Positions 14,936 to 15,221 of a DNA stretch of 15,221 bases are shown one piece after another. The stretch spans positions 1 to 15,221 of the forward strand of contig CAOMFZ010000033.1 of NCBI GenBank assembly GCA_948482415.1. Reading direction: 5' to 3'. Within the stretch, counting starts at the first letter, position 1. Every line of letters begins with the position of its first letter. The DNA is from an uncultured Mailhella sp. (lineage in GTDB: Bacteria; Desulfobacterota; Desulfovibrionia; Desulfovibrionales; Desulfovibrionaceae). The translations under genes and the position numbers were made by a program. The notes under the pieces were generated by a model. It did no database searches. It was not told the origin of the DNA and saw nothing but the letters and a program-made list of their open reading frames with translations.

Positions 14936-15047
14936 TTAAAAACATTGTATTGTTCAATTATACGTTTTTGCTTAATACCGGAGCATTTCCGTATAACATT
15001 TGTAATTTTTATTTTCCTTGAGGGAAATTATTATCTCTGCTGTCGCT

Positions 15048-15166
15048 GCTTTAGTCGTTGTGACGCAGGAAACTACGAATAAAGACAGTGTCTATAAAGC
15101 AATGGCTTGTGACTATTAACCACTGTCTTTATCTGTACGGCTCGTTTTCTCGCCTACAGCTAAAGC
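15048..15166. other. 119-nt three-arm structured insert within the divergent repeat
   Basis: The segment is bounded by perfect 7-bp inverted repeats, GCTTTAG (15048-15054) and CTAAAGC (15160-15166). Between them are three further potential hairpins: TCGT/ACGA (15055-15058 with 15075-15078), a perfect 12-bp ATAAAGACAGTG/CACTGTCTTTAT (15079-15090 with 15121-15132), and CTGTA/TACAG (15133-15137 with 15155-15159). The arms are adjacent, so the whole would fold as a closed multi-branch structure in single-stranded DNA or RNA. Function is unknown. Confidence 0.55.
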
Positions 15167-15168
15167 AT

Positions 15169-15193
15169 CCGTAAGCCAACAAGTTGGCAACGG
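15169..15193. other. Hairpin in block B of the divergent repeat
   Basis: GCCAAC (15175-15180) and GTTGGC (15183-15188) pair around AA, enclosed by CCGT/ACGG. In copies 1 and 2 the interior sequence is different (AAGCTCGTAAACTCGCT-like). The outer ACGG is retained in both, and its CCGT partner is retained in copy 2. Confidence 0.6.
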
Positions 15194-15221
15194 CTACCGC
15201 TCCCCCAAACCCCCTACACGC

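Larger units (their letters stand above)
14879..15221. other. Non-coding region after the symporter (343 bp to window end)
   Basis: No convincing gene is present. The region holds the symporter terminator (14907-14935), about 85 bp of AT-rich sequence without recognisable features (14936-15021), and then a divergent relative of the MITE with a structured insert (15022-15221). The last base of the window cuts through this repeat. Confidence 0.7.
15022..15221 (-). repeat. Divergent, modular relative of the MITE (partial at window end)
   Basis: Two blocks match the reverse complement of copy 2. Block A, 15022-15047, matches over 26 nt with one mismatch, ending in CTGTCGCT. Block B, from 15167, begins ATCCGTAA and includes a perfect 19-nt stretch at 15189-15207, followed by a similar C-rich tail. 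In copy 2 the two blocks are contiguous; here a 119-nt segment separates them. The AT-rich terminal-repeat end seen in copies 1 and 2 is not recognisable upstream, and the other end lies beyond the window. It is therefore a relative of the element family rather than a clean copy. Confidence 0.68.

Noticed and set aside
15048..15166. tRNA or tRNA-like gene, because of a 7-bp closing stem and three arms
   Set aside because: No T-arm consensus (TTCRANYC) or D-arm GG is present, the central stem is 12 bp with a 30-nt loop, and the length is wrong for a tRNA.
15048..15166. Hammerhead-type ribozyme in the structured insert
   Set aside because: GAAA occurs, but the required CTGATGA core does not.
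6382..15221. CRISPR array or tandem repeat made of the repeat copies
   Set aside because: The copies are dispersed, differ in orientation, and lie kilobases apart without regular spacers.

Overview
The window is moderately AT-rich DNA from a Gram-negative bacterium. The evidence for an outer membrane is an Omp85-type outer-membrane protein (TamA) followed by its TamB partner. A formate-tetrahydrofolate ligase and an oxygen-independent-looking methylthioadenosine salvage set suggest anaerobic or C1-oriented metabolism. From memory, the gene content and the N-terminal module of the TPR protein resemble low-GC Desulfovibrionaceae of animal guts. That placement is a guess, not something the sequence proves.

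Layout. (1) 45-6351, minus strand: tamA then tamB, a two-gene envelope-biogenesis operon. (2) 6352-6680: a divergent intergenic region holding a 185-bp MITE-like element and the putative fhs promoter. (3) 6681-13409, plus strand: six tightly packed genes, namely fhs, a TPR protein, an AMIN-domain envelope protein, mtnA, a class II aldolase and mtnP. The gaps after fhs and after the TPR gene are 11 and about 30 nt. The later junctions are 1 nt, a 4-nt overlap and an 8-nt overlap, so the last four genes are probably translationally coupled. (4) 13410-13669: a second, inverted 224-bp copy of the MITE. (5) 13670-14878: an SLC1-type acidic amino acid/dicarboxylate symporter, followed by an intrinsic terminator. 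(6) 15022-15221: a divergent, modular relative of the MITE carrying a 119-nt insert that folds on paper into three arms. It runs up to the window edge.

How the genes fit together. MtnP, MtnA and the class II aldolase form a complete three-step route from 5'-methylthioadenosine (or 5'-deoxyadenosine) to adenine, dihydroxyacetone phosphate and a small aldehyde. This is the DHAP shunt logic, not the oxygen-requiring methionine salvage pathway. Fhs, the TPR protein and the AMIN protein lie upstream in the same apparent operon without an obvious biochemical link. The tam genes and the symporter are separate units.

The most novel material is the non-coding repeat family. Two copies have 24-bp imperfect terminal inverted repeats (GCTTTGT, 10 nt, GGTTGAT) and 9-bp flanking direct repeats that differ between the copies, which indicates independent transposition. 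One target duplication contains the mtnP stop codon. Both copies present the same end to a downstream start codon about 31-33 bp away.
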